Notes under the pieces: model-generated
What the model saw: only the letters and a program-made list of their open reading frames with translations
Told to the model about the DNA's origin: nothing
Databases searched by the model: none
NCBI RefSeq assembly: GCF_003350375.1
Contig: NZ_QQAR01000022.1
Location: 1 to 33,310 of the forward strand
Direction: 5' to 3'
From: Flavobacterium sp. AG291
GTDB taxonomy: Bacteria > Bacteroidota > Bacteroidia > Flavobacteriales > Flavobacteriaceae
Length of the DNA: 33,310 bases
Made by a program: the position numbers and the translations under genes
In this document: piece by piece, positions 23,748 to 30,998 of the stretch
How the letters are laid out: each line of letters opens with the position of its first letter
Position numbering within the stretch: position 1 is the first letter of the stretch

Positions 23748-25034
23748 TTATTTCTTTTCGAATGGAGGAAGAAGCTTACTGCATACTTCACCAAATCCGA
23801 TTCTTACAGTATCATTCTGGCAATAACCTCTCATAATAACGGTATCACCGTCATTAATGAATTTACGCTCGCTGCCGTCTTTCATCTGGATAGGGTTTTT
23901 ACCACCCCAGGTAAGCTCAAGCATCGATCCGTAGCTGTCAGGAGTAGGCCCGGAGATAGTTCCGCTACCCATTAGGTCACCACTATTTACACGGCATCCA
24001 TTTATTGTATGGTGTGCTAATTGCTGTGCCATACTCCAGTACATGTACTTGAAGTTTGAGTTAGATATAACAGTTTCTTCAGCATTTTCCGGTTCAATAG
24101 CCACCTGAAGGTTAATGTCGAATGAATGAGCACCTTTTTGCTGTAGGTATTCTAATGGCTTAGGCTCCTCCTGAGAAGGACCTTCTACACGGAACGGCTC
24201 TAAAGCATCAAGAGTAACGATCCAAGGCGATATTGATGAAGCAAAGTTCTTAGCTAGGAATGGCCCAAGTGGAACATACTCCCATTTTTGGATATCACGT
24301 GCACTCCAGTCGTTAAAAAGTACTAAACCAAAGATGTGTTCTTCTGCATCCTCAACAGAAACAGGCTCACCCATAATGTTAGCATCTGTAGTGATGAAAG
24401 CCATTTCTAGTTCAAAATCTACGAGTTTTGAAGGGCCAAATACCGGTTGTGTTTCACCATTTGGCAATGTTTGTCCCAAAGGACGGTGTACCGGAATACC
24501 TGAAGGGATAATCGTAGACGATCTTCCGTGGTAACCTACAGGCAGGTGAAGCCAGTTTGGTAATAATGCATTTGCCGGGTCACGGAACATCATGCCTACA
24601 TTGGTAGCATGCTCACGGCTTGAGTAAAAGTCAGTATAATCGCCGATAAGTACCGGAAGCTGCATTTCTACATCCTGCACGTTAAAGATTACTATTGATT
24701 TATGATCTTCGTTATCTCTAAGTTTAGGGTTGTTGGTGTCAAAAAGTTCAGCGATACGGTTACGCACCAGCCTCCATGTTTTTTTTCCGTCTGAAATGAA
24801 ATCATTTAGGGTATCCTGCATGAACATATCATCGGTAAGGTCTATCCCTTCAAAGTAATTTAACTGCTGAAGAGCCCCAAGATCAATAGCATAATCGCCT
24901 ATTCTTGTGCCTATGGTTACTACATCTTCTTTAGTTATAAAAACACCAAAAGGGATGTTTTGTATAGGGAAATCGCTGTCTTTAGGAACGTTAAGCCAGG
25001 ATTTTCTTGATGGATCATTTGCTGTAAGCGCCAT
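23748..25034 (-). CDS. fahA: Fumarylacetoacetase
   Basis: A 428-residue hydrolase that cleaves fumarylacetoacetate to fumarate and acetoacetate, the last step of tyrosine breakdown. N-terminal SH3-like domain starts SWLNVPKDSDFPIQNIPFGVF. The metal and catalytic region includes DYTDFYSSREHATNVG, ELEMAFITT and NDWSARDIQKWEY, which match the metal ligands and catalytic His/Glu of the FAH family. Length agrees with mammalian and bacterial members. No other tyrosine-degradation gene is in the window. A near-perfect Bacteroidota promoter lies 35-65 bases upstream. Confidence 0.95.
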   Translation of the reverse strand: MALTANDPSRKSWLNVPKDSDFPIQNIPFGVFITKEDVVTIGTRIGDYAIDLGALQQLNYFEGIDLTDDMFMQDTLNDFISDGKKTWRLVRNRIAELFDTNNPKLRDNEDHKSIVIFNVQDVEMQLPVLIGDYTDFYSSREHATNVGMMFRDPANALLPNWLHLPVGYHGRSSTIIPSGIPVHRPLGQTLPNGETQPVFGPSKLVDFELEMAFITTDANIMGEPVSVEDAEEHIFGLVLFNDWSARDIQKWEYVPLGPFLAKNFASSISPWIVTLDALEPFRVEGPSQEEPKPLEYLQQKGAHSFDINLQVAIEPENAEETVISNSNFKYMYWSMAQQLAHHTINGCRVNSGDLMGSGTISGPTPDSYGSMLELTWGGKNPIQMKDGSERKFINDGDTVIMRGYCQNDTVRIGFGEVCSKLLPPFEKK

Positions 25035-25068
25035 ATTTTGTTATGTTTTTTTTGTTTTATTGAATAGT

Positions 25069-25099
25069 CAAATATAGTTTGGACATTCATTTTACCAAA
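25069..25099 (-). promoter_or_regulatory. fahA promoter
   Basis: Leftward, TTTG (25099-25096), exactly 19 bases, then TATATTTG (25076-25069): full match to the Bacteroidota TTTG-N19-TAnnTTTG consensus. The predicted start is about 25062, leaving a leader of 27 bases. Confidence 0.75.
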
Positions 25100-25108
25100 C
25101 GTTTTTTG

Positions 25109-25116
25109 TACTTTTG
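25109..25116 (+). promoter_or_regulatory. Putative -7 box of glyA
   Basis: TACTTTTG is an exact TAnnTTTG match 26 bases before the glyA ATG. No TTTG lies at the usual spacing upstream. The region overlaps the upstream side of the divergent fahA promoter, so the two may interfere. Confidence 0.5.
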
Positions 25117-25142
25117 ACGACAAATTAACGAAAAATTATACA

Positions 25143-26417
25143 ATGCAACGCGACGAACAAATTTTCGACCTTATTCTTGAGGAACAAGACAGGCAAATTC
25201 ACGGTTTGGAACTTATCGCATCAGAAAACTTTGTAAGCGACCAGGTTATGGAAGCTGCGGGTTCTGTGCTAACTAACAAATATGCCGAGGGCTACCCAGG
25301 CAAAAGGTATTACGGAGGCTGCGAAGTGGTTGACGTAATTGAGCAGATTGCTATTGACAGGGCTAAAGCGCTTTTTGGGGCTGAGTATGCTAACGTACAG
25401 CCTCACTCTGGTTCTCAGGCTAATGCTTCTGTTTACCATGCTTTCCTTAAGCCTGGTGATAAAATTTTAGGTTTTGATCTTGCTCACGGCGGACACCTTA
25501 CGCATGGTTCTCCTGTTAACTTCTCAGGAAGACTTTATAATGTTGTGTCTTATGGAGTAGAAAAAGAGACCGGTCGTCTTAACTATGATACAATTCAGGA
25601 AATTGCTACCAAAGAACAGCCAAAACTTATTATTGCAGGAGCTTCTGCTTACTCTCGTGATATGGATTTTGAGCGTTTCAGAAAAATCGCTGACAGCGTA
25701 GGGGCTTTCCTTTTTGCTGATATCTCTCACCCTGCGGGTCTTATTGCTAAAGGCCTTATGAATGACCCAATTCCTCATTGCCACGTTGTAACTACAACTA
25801 CGCACAAGACCCTTCGTGGTCCAAGAGGTGGTCTTATCCTTATGGGCAAAGATTTCCCTAACCCATTTGGTCTTACAACACCAAAAGGAGAAGTAAGAAT
25901 GATGTCTTCACTTCTCGATCTTGCTGTATTCCCAGGAAATCAGGGTGGTCCATTAGAGCACATCATCGCAGCTAAGGCGGTTGCTTTTGGTGAGGCACTA
26001 TCTGATGAGTTCTTTACTTATGCAAGACAGATACAGAAAAATGCTCAGGCTATGGCTGCGGCATTTGTTAAGCGCGGGTATGATATCATTTCAGGAGGGA
26101 CTGATAACCATATGATGCTTATCGACCTTAGAAATAAAAACATTTCAGGTAAGGATGCTGAAAATGCACTTGTAAAAGCAGAGATTACAGTAAACAAAAA
26201 CATGGTTCCGTTTGATGACAAATCACCGTTTGTAACTTCAGGTATCCGTGTGGGTACTGCAGCTATTACTACACGTGGACTTGTTGAATCTGATATGGAA
26301 ACTATTGTTGACATGATTGACCGTGTTATTTTAGATCCTGCTAATGAAGAACTTCTTGAGCAGGTAGCTGATGAGGTTAACGAAATGATGAGCGAAAGAC
26401 CGATATTTGTATTCTAA
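25143..26417 (+). CDS. glyA: Serine hydroxymethyltransferase
   Basis: A 424-residue PLP enzyme that converts serine and tetrahydrofolate to glycine and 5,10-methylenetetrahydrofolate, a main source of one-carbon units. The PLP lysine is K222 in VTTTTHKTLRG. Other signatures: LELIASENFVS, SGSQANASVY, and ADISHPAGLIA. Length is normal. Monocistronic by position: own -7 box and a strong terminator 25 bases after the stop. Confidence 0.97.
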   Translation: MQRDEQIFDLILEEQDRQIHGLELIASENFVSDQVMEAAGSVLTNKYAEGYPGKRYYGGCEVVDVIEQIAIDRAKALFGAEYANVQPHSGSQANASVYHAFLKPGDKILGFDLAHGGHLTHGSPVNFSGRLYNVVSYGVEKETGRLNYDTIQEIATKEQPKLIIAGASAYSRDMDFERFRKIADSVGAFLFADISHPAGLIAKGLMNDPIPHCHVVTTTTHKTLRGPRGGLILMGKDFPNPFGLTTPKGEVRMMSSLLDLAVFPGNQGGPLEHIIAAKAVAFGEALSDEFFTYARQIQKNAQAMAAAFVKRGYDIISGGTDNHMMLIDLRNKNISGKDAENALVKAEITVNKNMVPFDDKSPFVTSGIRVGTAAITTRGLVESDMETIVDMIDRVILDPANEELLEQVADEVNEMMSERPIFVF

Positions 26418-26438
26418 TATCAGTTTCAGATATATTAA

Positions 26439-26472
26439 AATCCCGTTCGCTACAGCGAACGGGATTTTTTGT
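26439..26472 (+). terminator. glyA terminator
   Basis: A 12-bp perfect stem, AATCCCGTTCGC at 26439-26450 with GCGAACGGGATT from 26455, TACA loop, then a T run. Confidence 0.93.
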
Positions 26473-26510
26473 TTTGTTAAAATACTTTTAACAGGAAAAA
26501 GGTTTTCATA

Positions 26511-26532
26511 ATTTTAAGTTGCAACTTAAAAT
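26511..26532. promoter_or_regulatory. 22-base perfect palindrome, possible operator
   Basis: ATTTTAAGTTG at 26511-26521 is followed directly by its exact inverse, CAACTTAAAAT, at 26522-26532. It ends nine bases before the start codon of the secreted orphan at 26542. With no loop and no T tract it is unlikely to be a terminator; a dimeric regulator site overlapping the promoter or start is plausible. Confidence 0.45.
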
Positions 26533-26541
26533 CAATTATTT

Positions 26542-26985
26542 ATGAAAACTATTTATATAACTGTTCTTCTGTTGGTAAGTGTATTTTGTAATGCTCAAAC
26601 TTTTGGATCAACTGCGTTGGATGTAAAAGGTAATTATAATCCGTCTATGGAAGTTACCGGACAATGGCTAAAGAAAGGTAGCTATGATGTAGGAATGTCA
26701 TTTGAAAAAACTCCTAAGGGGCTGAGTGATGCAACTGCTCTGGTGCAGCGCATGCTTGAAGAGAACGATATGTCGATTCAAAATCCGGATATATATAACA
26801 GCATTGAAGGAAAAGATATAACGGCTAATAACAATAACAAAACGCCTGACAGTATGAATAAATCAATACAAAAAGGAAATTCAAAAATAAACCTTGCCTG
26901 GAAAGCTATAGAGGGTTCAGTGCTTCAGCTTTTATTGAGCAAAGATGCGTATGAGGTTACTGTTTTAAATGCATACAAACAATAG
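26542..26985 (+). CDS. Secreted protein of unknown function
   Basis: A 147-residue protein with a signal peptide (MKTIYITVLLLVSVFCNAQ, cleavage probably after NA). The mature part is polar, with a run of asparagines and lysines (ANNNNKTPDS) and no T9SS sorting domain, so likely periplasmic or outer-membrane associated. No family recognised. It is isolated: a terminator precedes it, a perfect 22-base palindrome sits at its start, and the hairpins at 27026-27146 follow. Confidence 0.7.
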   Translation: MKTIYITVLLLVSVFCNAQTFGSTALDVKGNYNPSMEVTGQWLKKGSYDVGMSFEKTPKGLSDATALVQRMLEENDMSIQNPDIYNSIEGKDITANNNNKTPDSMNKSIQKGNSKINLAWKAIEGSVLQLLLSKDAYEVTVLNAYKQ

Positions 26986-27019
26986 GGATGGTATAGAAAC
27001 GGAGTTGTATATGTGTAAA

Positions 27020-27089
27020 AATAAAAAAGACCCGTGAGTGGAAGCCCCTGGGTCTTTAAACTATCAACCTTTGTAACATGGTTAATAGT
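27020..27089 (-). ncRNA. Candidate small RNA of about 70 nt
   Basis: Read leftward. An exact -7 box TACATTTG (27103-27096) places the transcription start at 27089, which is the first base of a 10-bp hairpin: ACTATTAACC (27089-27080) with GGTTGATAGT (27069-27060). One of its pairs is a T-G wobble on this strand but an A-C mismatch on the other, favouring the minus-strand RNA. A second hairpin, AAAGACCC (27057-27050) with GGGTCTTT (27033-27026), ends in T6-A-T5 as an intrinsic terminator. No -33 box is clear. No known RNA family recognised. The alternative is that the hairpins only terminate the plus-strand gene. Confidence 0.45.
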
Positions 27090-27118
27090 GAGCTGCAAAT
27101 GTACATCGCATATTTCGT

Positions 27119-27146
27119 AAAGCCTAATAAATAGGCTTTTTATTTT
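27119..27146 (+). terminator. Hairpin terminator before the pentapeptide gene
   Basis: AAAGCCTA at 27119-27126 pairs with TAGGCTTT at 27132-27139 and is followed by a T-rich tail on the plus strand. It probably ends the transcript of the secreted orphan; on the minus strand the T run is poor. Confidence 0.65.
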
Positions 27147-27712
27147 ACGATAATATCATATTTATCTAACAGGCCTTTTAATCCTGCCTGAGAGAATATC
27201 GCTTTTTTAAGCTTATTGCGTTCAGGATCAATAGAAAAGTTGTAGCTGGTTGTAAAATCAGCCTTATTGGCTATTGAATCAATAAATACAGCTTTGTGCA
27301 TGTTACAGTTGTCAAACATCACTCCGGTAAGGTCTGTACTCATAAAATCTACAGCTATAAGACTACAATTTGTGAAAGTAGTACCTTTAATTTTTAAAGT
27401 ATAAAATTTCGCATAGTCTAACTGGCAGTCTTTAAATTCAATTTCAAAAAGCAACGGATCTACCATTGAGAAATTTACACCGTTAAAATCACAGTCGGTA
27501 AATAAAGCTCCTCTAAAAGCAACGTAGTTTATTTTAGCTTCATAAAAATTACAGCCGGAAAAAGTACAATCTATAAAAGCTACACCGGTAAAATTACAGT
27601 TTGAAAAATCACAATCTGTAAAAGTACAGCGTTCAAAATCTTTATACATGATTGATTCCTCCTCAAAAGTCACATCATTATACTCATGTGCTATCAAATA
27701 ATTCTCTGACAT
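27140..27712 (-). CDS. Pentapeptide-repeat protein
   Basis: A 190-residue protein made largely of pentapeptide repeats (A/C-D/N-F-x-x pattern: CTFTDCDFSNCNFTGVAFIDCTF and similar steps), which fold as a right-handed quadrilateral beta-helix. The C-terminal 35 residues are non-repeat with a basic helix. Relatives include Qnr-type DNA gyrase protectors as well as many proteins of unknown function; no resistance role should be assumed. The ATG at 27710-27712 gives MSENYLIAHEYNDVTF and is preferred over a longer frame with a basic start. No signal peptide; cytoplasmic. Confidence 0.85.
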   Translation of the reverse strand: MSENYLIAHEYNDVTFEEESIMYKDFERCTFTDCDFSNCNFTGVAFIDCTFSGCNFYEAKINYVAFRGALFTDCDFNGVNFSMVDPLLFEIEFKDCQLDYAKFYTLKIKGTTFTNCSLIAVDFMSTDLTGVMFDNCNMHKAVFIDSIANKADFTTSYNFSIDPERNKLKKAIFSQAGLKGLLDKYDIIVK

Positions 27713-27861
27713 AATCTGTTTTTTGATTGGCAAATATCGGTTATAATCAACTTGCATTGGTAAAATTGTATTTTTTAATTTTTTGTTAAATTGATTTTAA
27801 AATGTGTTAAATGATTGATAATTAACTAATTTTAAGAGAGATAACCAAAAACCAACCTTTT

Positions 27862-28590
27862 ATGAGAAAAACACTTTTACTTTTTAGTGTACTAATTTCT
27901 TTTGCAAGTTATTCGCAAGCTGCAAAAGTAGATTCTGTCGCAGTACTTATTCTAGACAGGATGAGTGATGTAATAGGAGGACTTAATTCCTGTAGTTTTA
28001 AGCTCAATGTTTCGCAGGATGTTACAGGAGATATTGGTCTTGAGAAAAAGTTTTCTGACGATGAAGTTATGTTTAAAGGGCCCGATAAGATGCTTGTTCA
28101 GCTTAAGGGAGATGATAATCATAAAGGATTTTGGTATAATGGAAGACATTTAGTCTATTACTCATATACTGAAAATAATTATTCTGTTCTTGAGGTGCCA
28201 TCAACCATTATAGAAACTATAGATGCTGTACATGATGAATACGGAGTCGATTTTCCTGCTTCTGATTTTTTCTATCCAACTTTTGCAGATGATATTCTGG
28301 CCGACTTTACTTCAGTTACTTTTTTAGGTAGAAAAACAGTTGACGGAGAGGATTGTTATCATATTTTGGCAGATAGTAAAAACCAAAGCGTTCAGTTATG
28401 GATATCAGACGATGCTATGAATTTACCATTACGTTTCCTGGTTATTTATAAAGATAAACCTAATAGTCCTCAGTATATGGGAGTGTTTTCGGACTGGAAA
28501 ATAAATCCGGATTTACCGGATGCTCTTTTTGATTTTAATGAGCCTCCTTTGGCAACCGAAATTGTTATGCTAAAAAAATCTAACCAATAA
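27862..28590 (+). CDS. DUF2092 family exported protein
   Basis: A 242-residue protein with a signal peptide ending in YSQA and a mature domain of the DUF2092 family (LolA/LolB-like beta-barrel fold). Seen blocks: SCSFKLNVSQD, PDKMLVQLKGD, KGFWYNGRHLVYYS, AVHDEYGVDFPASDFFYP, and HILADSKNQSVQLWISD. In related systems it is adjacent to Gly/Asn-rich exported proteins, as here, and is likely periplasmic; the function of the family is not established. Eleven bases separate it from the next gene, so the two are one operon. Confidence 0.85.
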   Translation: MRKTLLLFSVLISFASYSQAAKVDSVAVLILDRMSDVIGGLNSCSFKLNVSQDVTGDIGLEKKFSDDEVMFKGPDKMLVQLKGDDNHKGFWYNGRHLVYYSYTENNYSVLEVPSTIIETIDAVHDEYGVDFPASDFFYPTFADDILADFTSVTFLGRKTVDGEDCYHILADSKNQSVQLWISDDAMNLPLRFLVIYKDKPNSPQYMGVFSDWKINPDLPDALFDFNEPPLATEIVMLKKSNQ

Positions 28591-28601
28591 TCTCATCGGA
28601 T

Positions 28602-29574
28602 ATGCTTACCATAAATCAACAAATCGTAAAGAAAATAGCTGCCTTTGCAGTAATTCTGATTTTGCTTTCACCGTCAATTGCTGAAGCTCAGAGAATGGGC
28701 CGAAGAGGCGGGGGGGGGCGGTGGACGTTCTATGGGTGGTGGATCTAAGCCAGCTATGTCTAGGCCCGCGGGTAATCGAACTATAAATGGTGGTAGTCAC
28801 CGTTCAACGAACAGAAATTCTTCATTTCAAAACAAGCATACAAATACATCTAACAGAAATAGTGTAGGAAATAATAATAACAGAAATAATAACGGCGGTA
28901 ACAGAGTATCACATAACAATAATGTTAACAGAGGTAATAATAACAATGTAGGTAATCGTAACTCAGGAAACAGGGTAAATGTGAACCATAGAGGAGGAGA
29001 TGTTAATGTGAATATTAATAATAACCGTAATACTATAGTACGTTCTAATCATAGAGAGTACCATAGGCCTCCATATCGCTATGGTGGACGTGGATATTAT
29101 TGTTACAGACCTTATTATTACCATCCTTTTCGTCCTTTTTACTGGGGGCCGGTATGGCATCCGTGGGGCTTCTTTGTAGCTTCACTAGCTACTACAGCTA
29201 TAATAATTTCAATAGAAAATCAGCAATACCATTATGATCAGGGTGTATATTATGTCCAGGGTAATGGAGGATATACTGTAGTTCAGGCTCCTGTGGGGGC
29301 TACAATTAAAGTTTTGCCTGATGGTTACCAGACAGTGACTGTTAATGAAACCACAAACAATTATTATTATGGAGGTACGTATTATGAGAAGTCTGGTGGA
29401 GGCTATACCGTAGTTCCTCCAACTGCAGGTACAGTTGTAGAACATTTGCCTGAGGGTGCTGAAGAGGTTAGGGTAGGAGAGCAAACCTATGTTAAATATG
29501 GTGATACTTATTATCAGCCTGTTAAGGTTGATGGTAAAAATCAGTATGAGGTTGCTGAAGTAAAAAATGAATAG
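28602..29574 (+). CDS. DUF6515 family exported protein, frame broken at a 9-G tract
   Basis: The gene begins at the ATG 28602 with a signal peptide (..LILLSPSIAEAQ) and runs into a tract of nine G at 28710-28718. In that frame translation stops at 28746-28748 after 48 residues. The rest of the protein, Asn/Gly-rich then YRPYYYHPF-, HPWGFFVAS- and repeated YYV/TVV-rich beta modules of DUF6515 type, continues in the next frame to 29574. One G fewer (8) would restore an intact product of about 324 residues. Either slipped-strand phase variation, a real defect, or a sequencing error. Confidence 0.75.
28710..28718 (+). repeat. Poly-G tract (9 G) in coding sequence
   Basis: A homopolymer of nine G within a low-GC genome, at the exact point where the signal-peptide frame and the downstream DUF6515 frame diverge by one base. 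Confidence 0.9.
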
Positions 29575-29608
29575 TTAAAAAAAACTGGTTCCTGGCTATA
29601 TGCCAATA

Positions 29609-29638
29609 AAAAAGCATCCGCCCAGGCGGATGCTTTTT
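29609..29638. terminator. Bidirectional terminator between the DUF6515 gene and aqpZ
   Basis: GCATCCGCC at 29614-29622 pairs with GGCGGATGC at 29625-29633, with A and T runs on both sides; the loop is very short. Confidence 0.88.
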
Positions 29639-29652
29639 CGTGTATAATGAAT

Positions 29653-30375
29653 TTATTGTACTCTGTCTTCAGGTTCAAAATCGGTTTTACATAAAAGTGT
29701 TCTGTAGAGTATGCCTCCTGCGATTCCTCCCAGTATTGGAGCTACTATGAAAAGCCATAGTTGCTCTAAAGCCCATCCTTGTACAAAAATGGCCTGGCTG
29801 ATGCTTCTTGCCGGATTAACCGATGTATTGGTTACAGGGATACTGATCAAGTGTATTAAAGTCAGCGCTAGGCCAATAGCAATACCTGCAAATACTTCTC
29901 TGGCACGGTCTTTTTCGGTAGCACCCATGATGATGATGATAAAAATCATCGTCATTATAAACTCTGTAACAAAAGCTGAGGTTAGATTATATCCACCTGG
30001 TGAATGTTCTCCATAACCATTTGCTGCAAAAGTGCCTATATCGCTGCCATTACCTGTAGCTATAAGGTAAAGAATTGCAGCACCGGCAATACCTCCTAGT
30101 ACCTGGGCAATAATGTAAGGTATTACCAGAGAATTTTCTGCACGTCCTCCGGCCCAAAGTCCAATGGTTACTGCAGGATTAAGATGTGCTCCAGATATAC
30201 GCCCCAGGCCATAAGCAATTGTTAATACAGTTAGTCCAAAAGCAAACGCTACTCCCACAAGACCAATGCCTATAAAGGGTTCTGATTTAAAATTGGCCGC
30301 CAAAACGGCACTACCACATCCTCCCAGTACAAGCCAGAAGGTTCCGATGAATTCTGCTGCGAATTTTTTTGTCAT
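29653..30375 (-). CDS. aqpZ: Aquaporin Z
   Basis: A 240-residue six-helix water channel of the inner membrane. The two NPA boxes are at 66-68 (SGAHLNPAVTIG) and 187-189 (TNTSVNPARS). The selectivity residues H175, T184 and R190 match the water-specific AqpZ class rather than glycerol channels, which have a wider filter. Full family length. It shares a terminator with the DUF6515 gene. No clear -7/-33 pair is seen in the AT-rich sequence before it. Confidence 0.93.
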   Translation of the reverse strand: MTKKFAAEFIGTFWLVLGGCGSAVLAANFKSEPFIGIGLVGVAFAFGLTVLTIAYGLGRISGAHLNPAVTIGLWAGGRAENSLVIPYIIAQVLGGIAGAAILYLIATGNGSDIGTFAANGYGEHSPGGYNLTSAFVTEFIMTMIFIIIIMGATEKDRAREVFAGIAIGLALTLIHLISIPVTNTSVNPARSISQAIFVQGWALEQLWLFIVAPILGGIAGGILYRTLLCKTDFEPEDRVQ

Positions 30376-30998
30376 AATTTAATTGATTTAGTTTGGTTGA
30401 AATTATATAGACAGTGAATAAATTCCTTGTAACAGTAACCGAATAAAAGGGGATAATAGCATTCTTTTTAAGAACATAAGTAGCCTAAAGGAAAAGCCTT
30501 GAATTATAGATATACTATTTATAGTAAGCTTTTTGTGAAGCTTAGCTAATTTAATAAAAAAAAGTCAATGATTGGTTTTTTGGTAATTTTACCTGTTTAC
30601 TACTTGTTTTTAAATTGTGTAGAAGTAATCTTAAATTATTTTTGAAGTTTCAATACTTAATGAAGTAGGAATATTTCTAGGTAGGGTTTTATAATGTTAA
30701 TTTGTTTAATTAATTGAGTAAAATTATTTCAATATGTGTTTTATTTTAAACAAAAACTAAGTTTTAAGTGATATTATTAAAAGTTAATTTTTTAGAAATA
30801 AAAAGTTAATGAAAAAGCTTAGATTTGACATTCTTTTGAAACCTAAATTACCTATTATATTAAGCATGAGTTACTTTTATCGTCCCTATTTGCAAATTTT
30901 TGTCCGGAGCCAAATTTTAAATTCATATCGCAACGATTCTTACCAAATCTAAAATAGGCTTATATACTTTCTAAATTACTATTTAAAGTTAATAAATT
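30376..30998. other. Long AT-rich non-coding region upstream of the adhesin gene
   Basis: 623 bases without a credible gene. Seen: an imperfect hairpin, TAGTAAGCTT (30522-30531) with AAGCTTAGCTA (30538-30548); a TAGATTTG at 30820-30827 that matches the -7 consensus and would give a leader of about 165 bases to the adhesin; a repeated AAAAGTTAAT near 30779 and 30801. No tRNA, ORF or insertion sequence recognised. Confidence 0.6.
30820..30827 (+). promoter_or_regulatory. Possible -7 box of the lectin adhesin gene
   Basis: TAGATTTG matches TAnnTTTG exactly, 171 bases before the ATG. No good TTTG lies at the expected distance, so the site is tentative. Confidence 0.3.

Noticed and set aside
25143..26417. 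Metabolic cluster linking fahA and glyA
   Set aside because: They are divergent neighbours with separate terminators; no further pathway genes nearby support a functional unit.
27026..27057. A simple terminator of the plus-strand secreted gene
   Set aside because: The plus strand lacks a good T tract after this stem, while the minus strand has T6-A-T5 and an upstream -7 box. Kept as the alternative explanation to the small RNA.
28606..28800. 64-residue reading frame opposite the DUF6515 start
   Set aside because: Antisense to the signal-peptide and G-rich coding sequence; composition is that of the complement.
28678..29574. DUF6515 gene starting at an internal TTG
   Set aside because: That start gives no signal peptide and discards the well-formed export signal in the other frame; a frameshift at the G tract explains both halves better.
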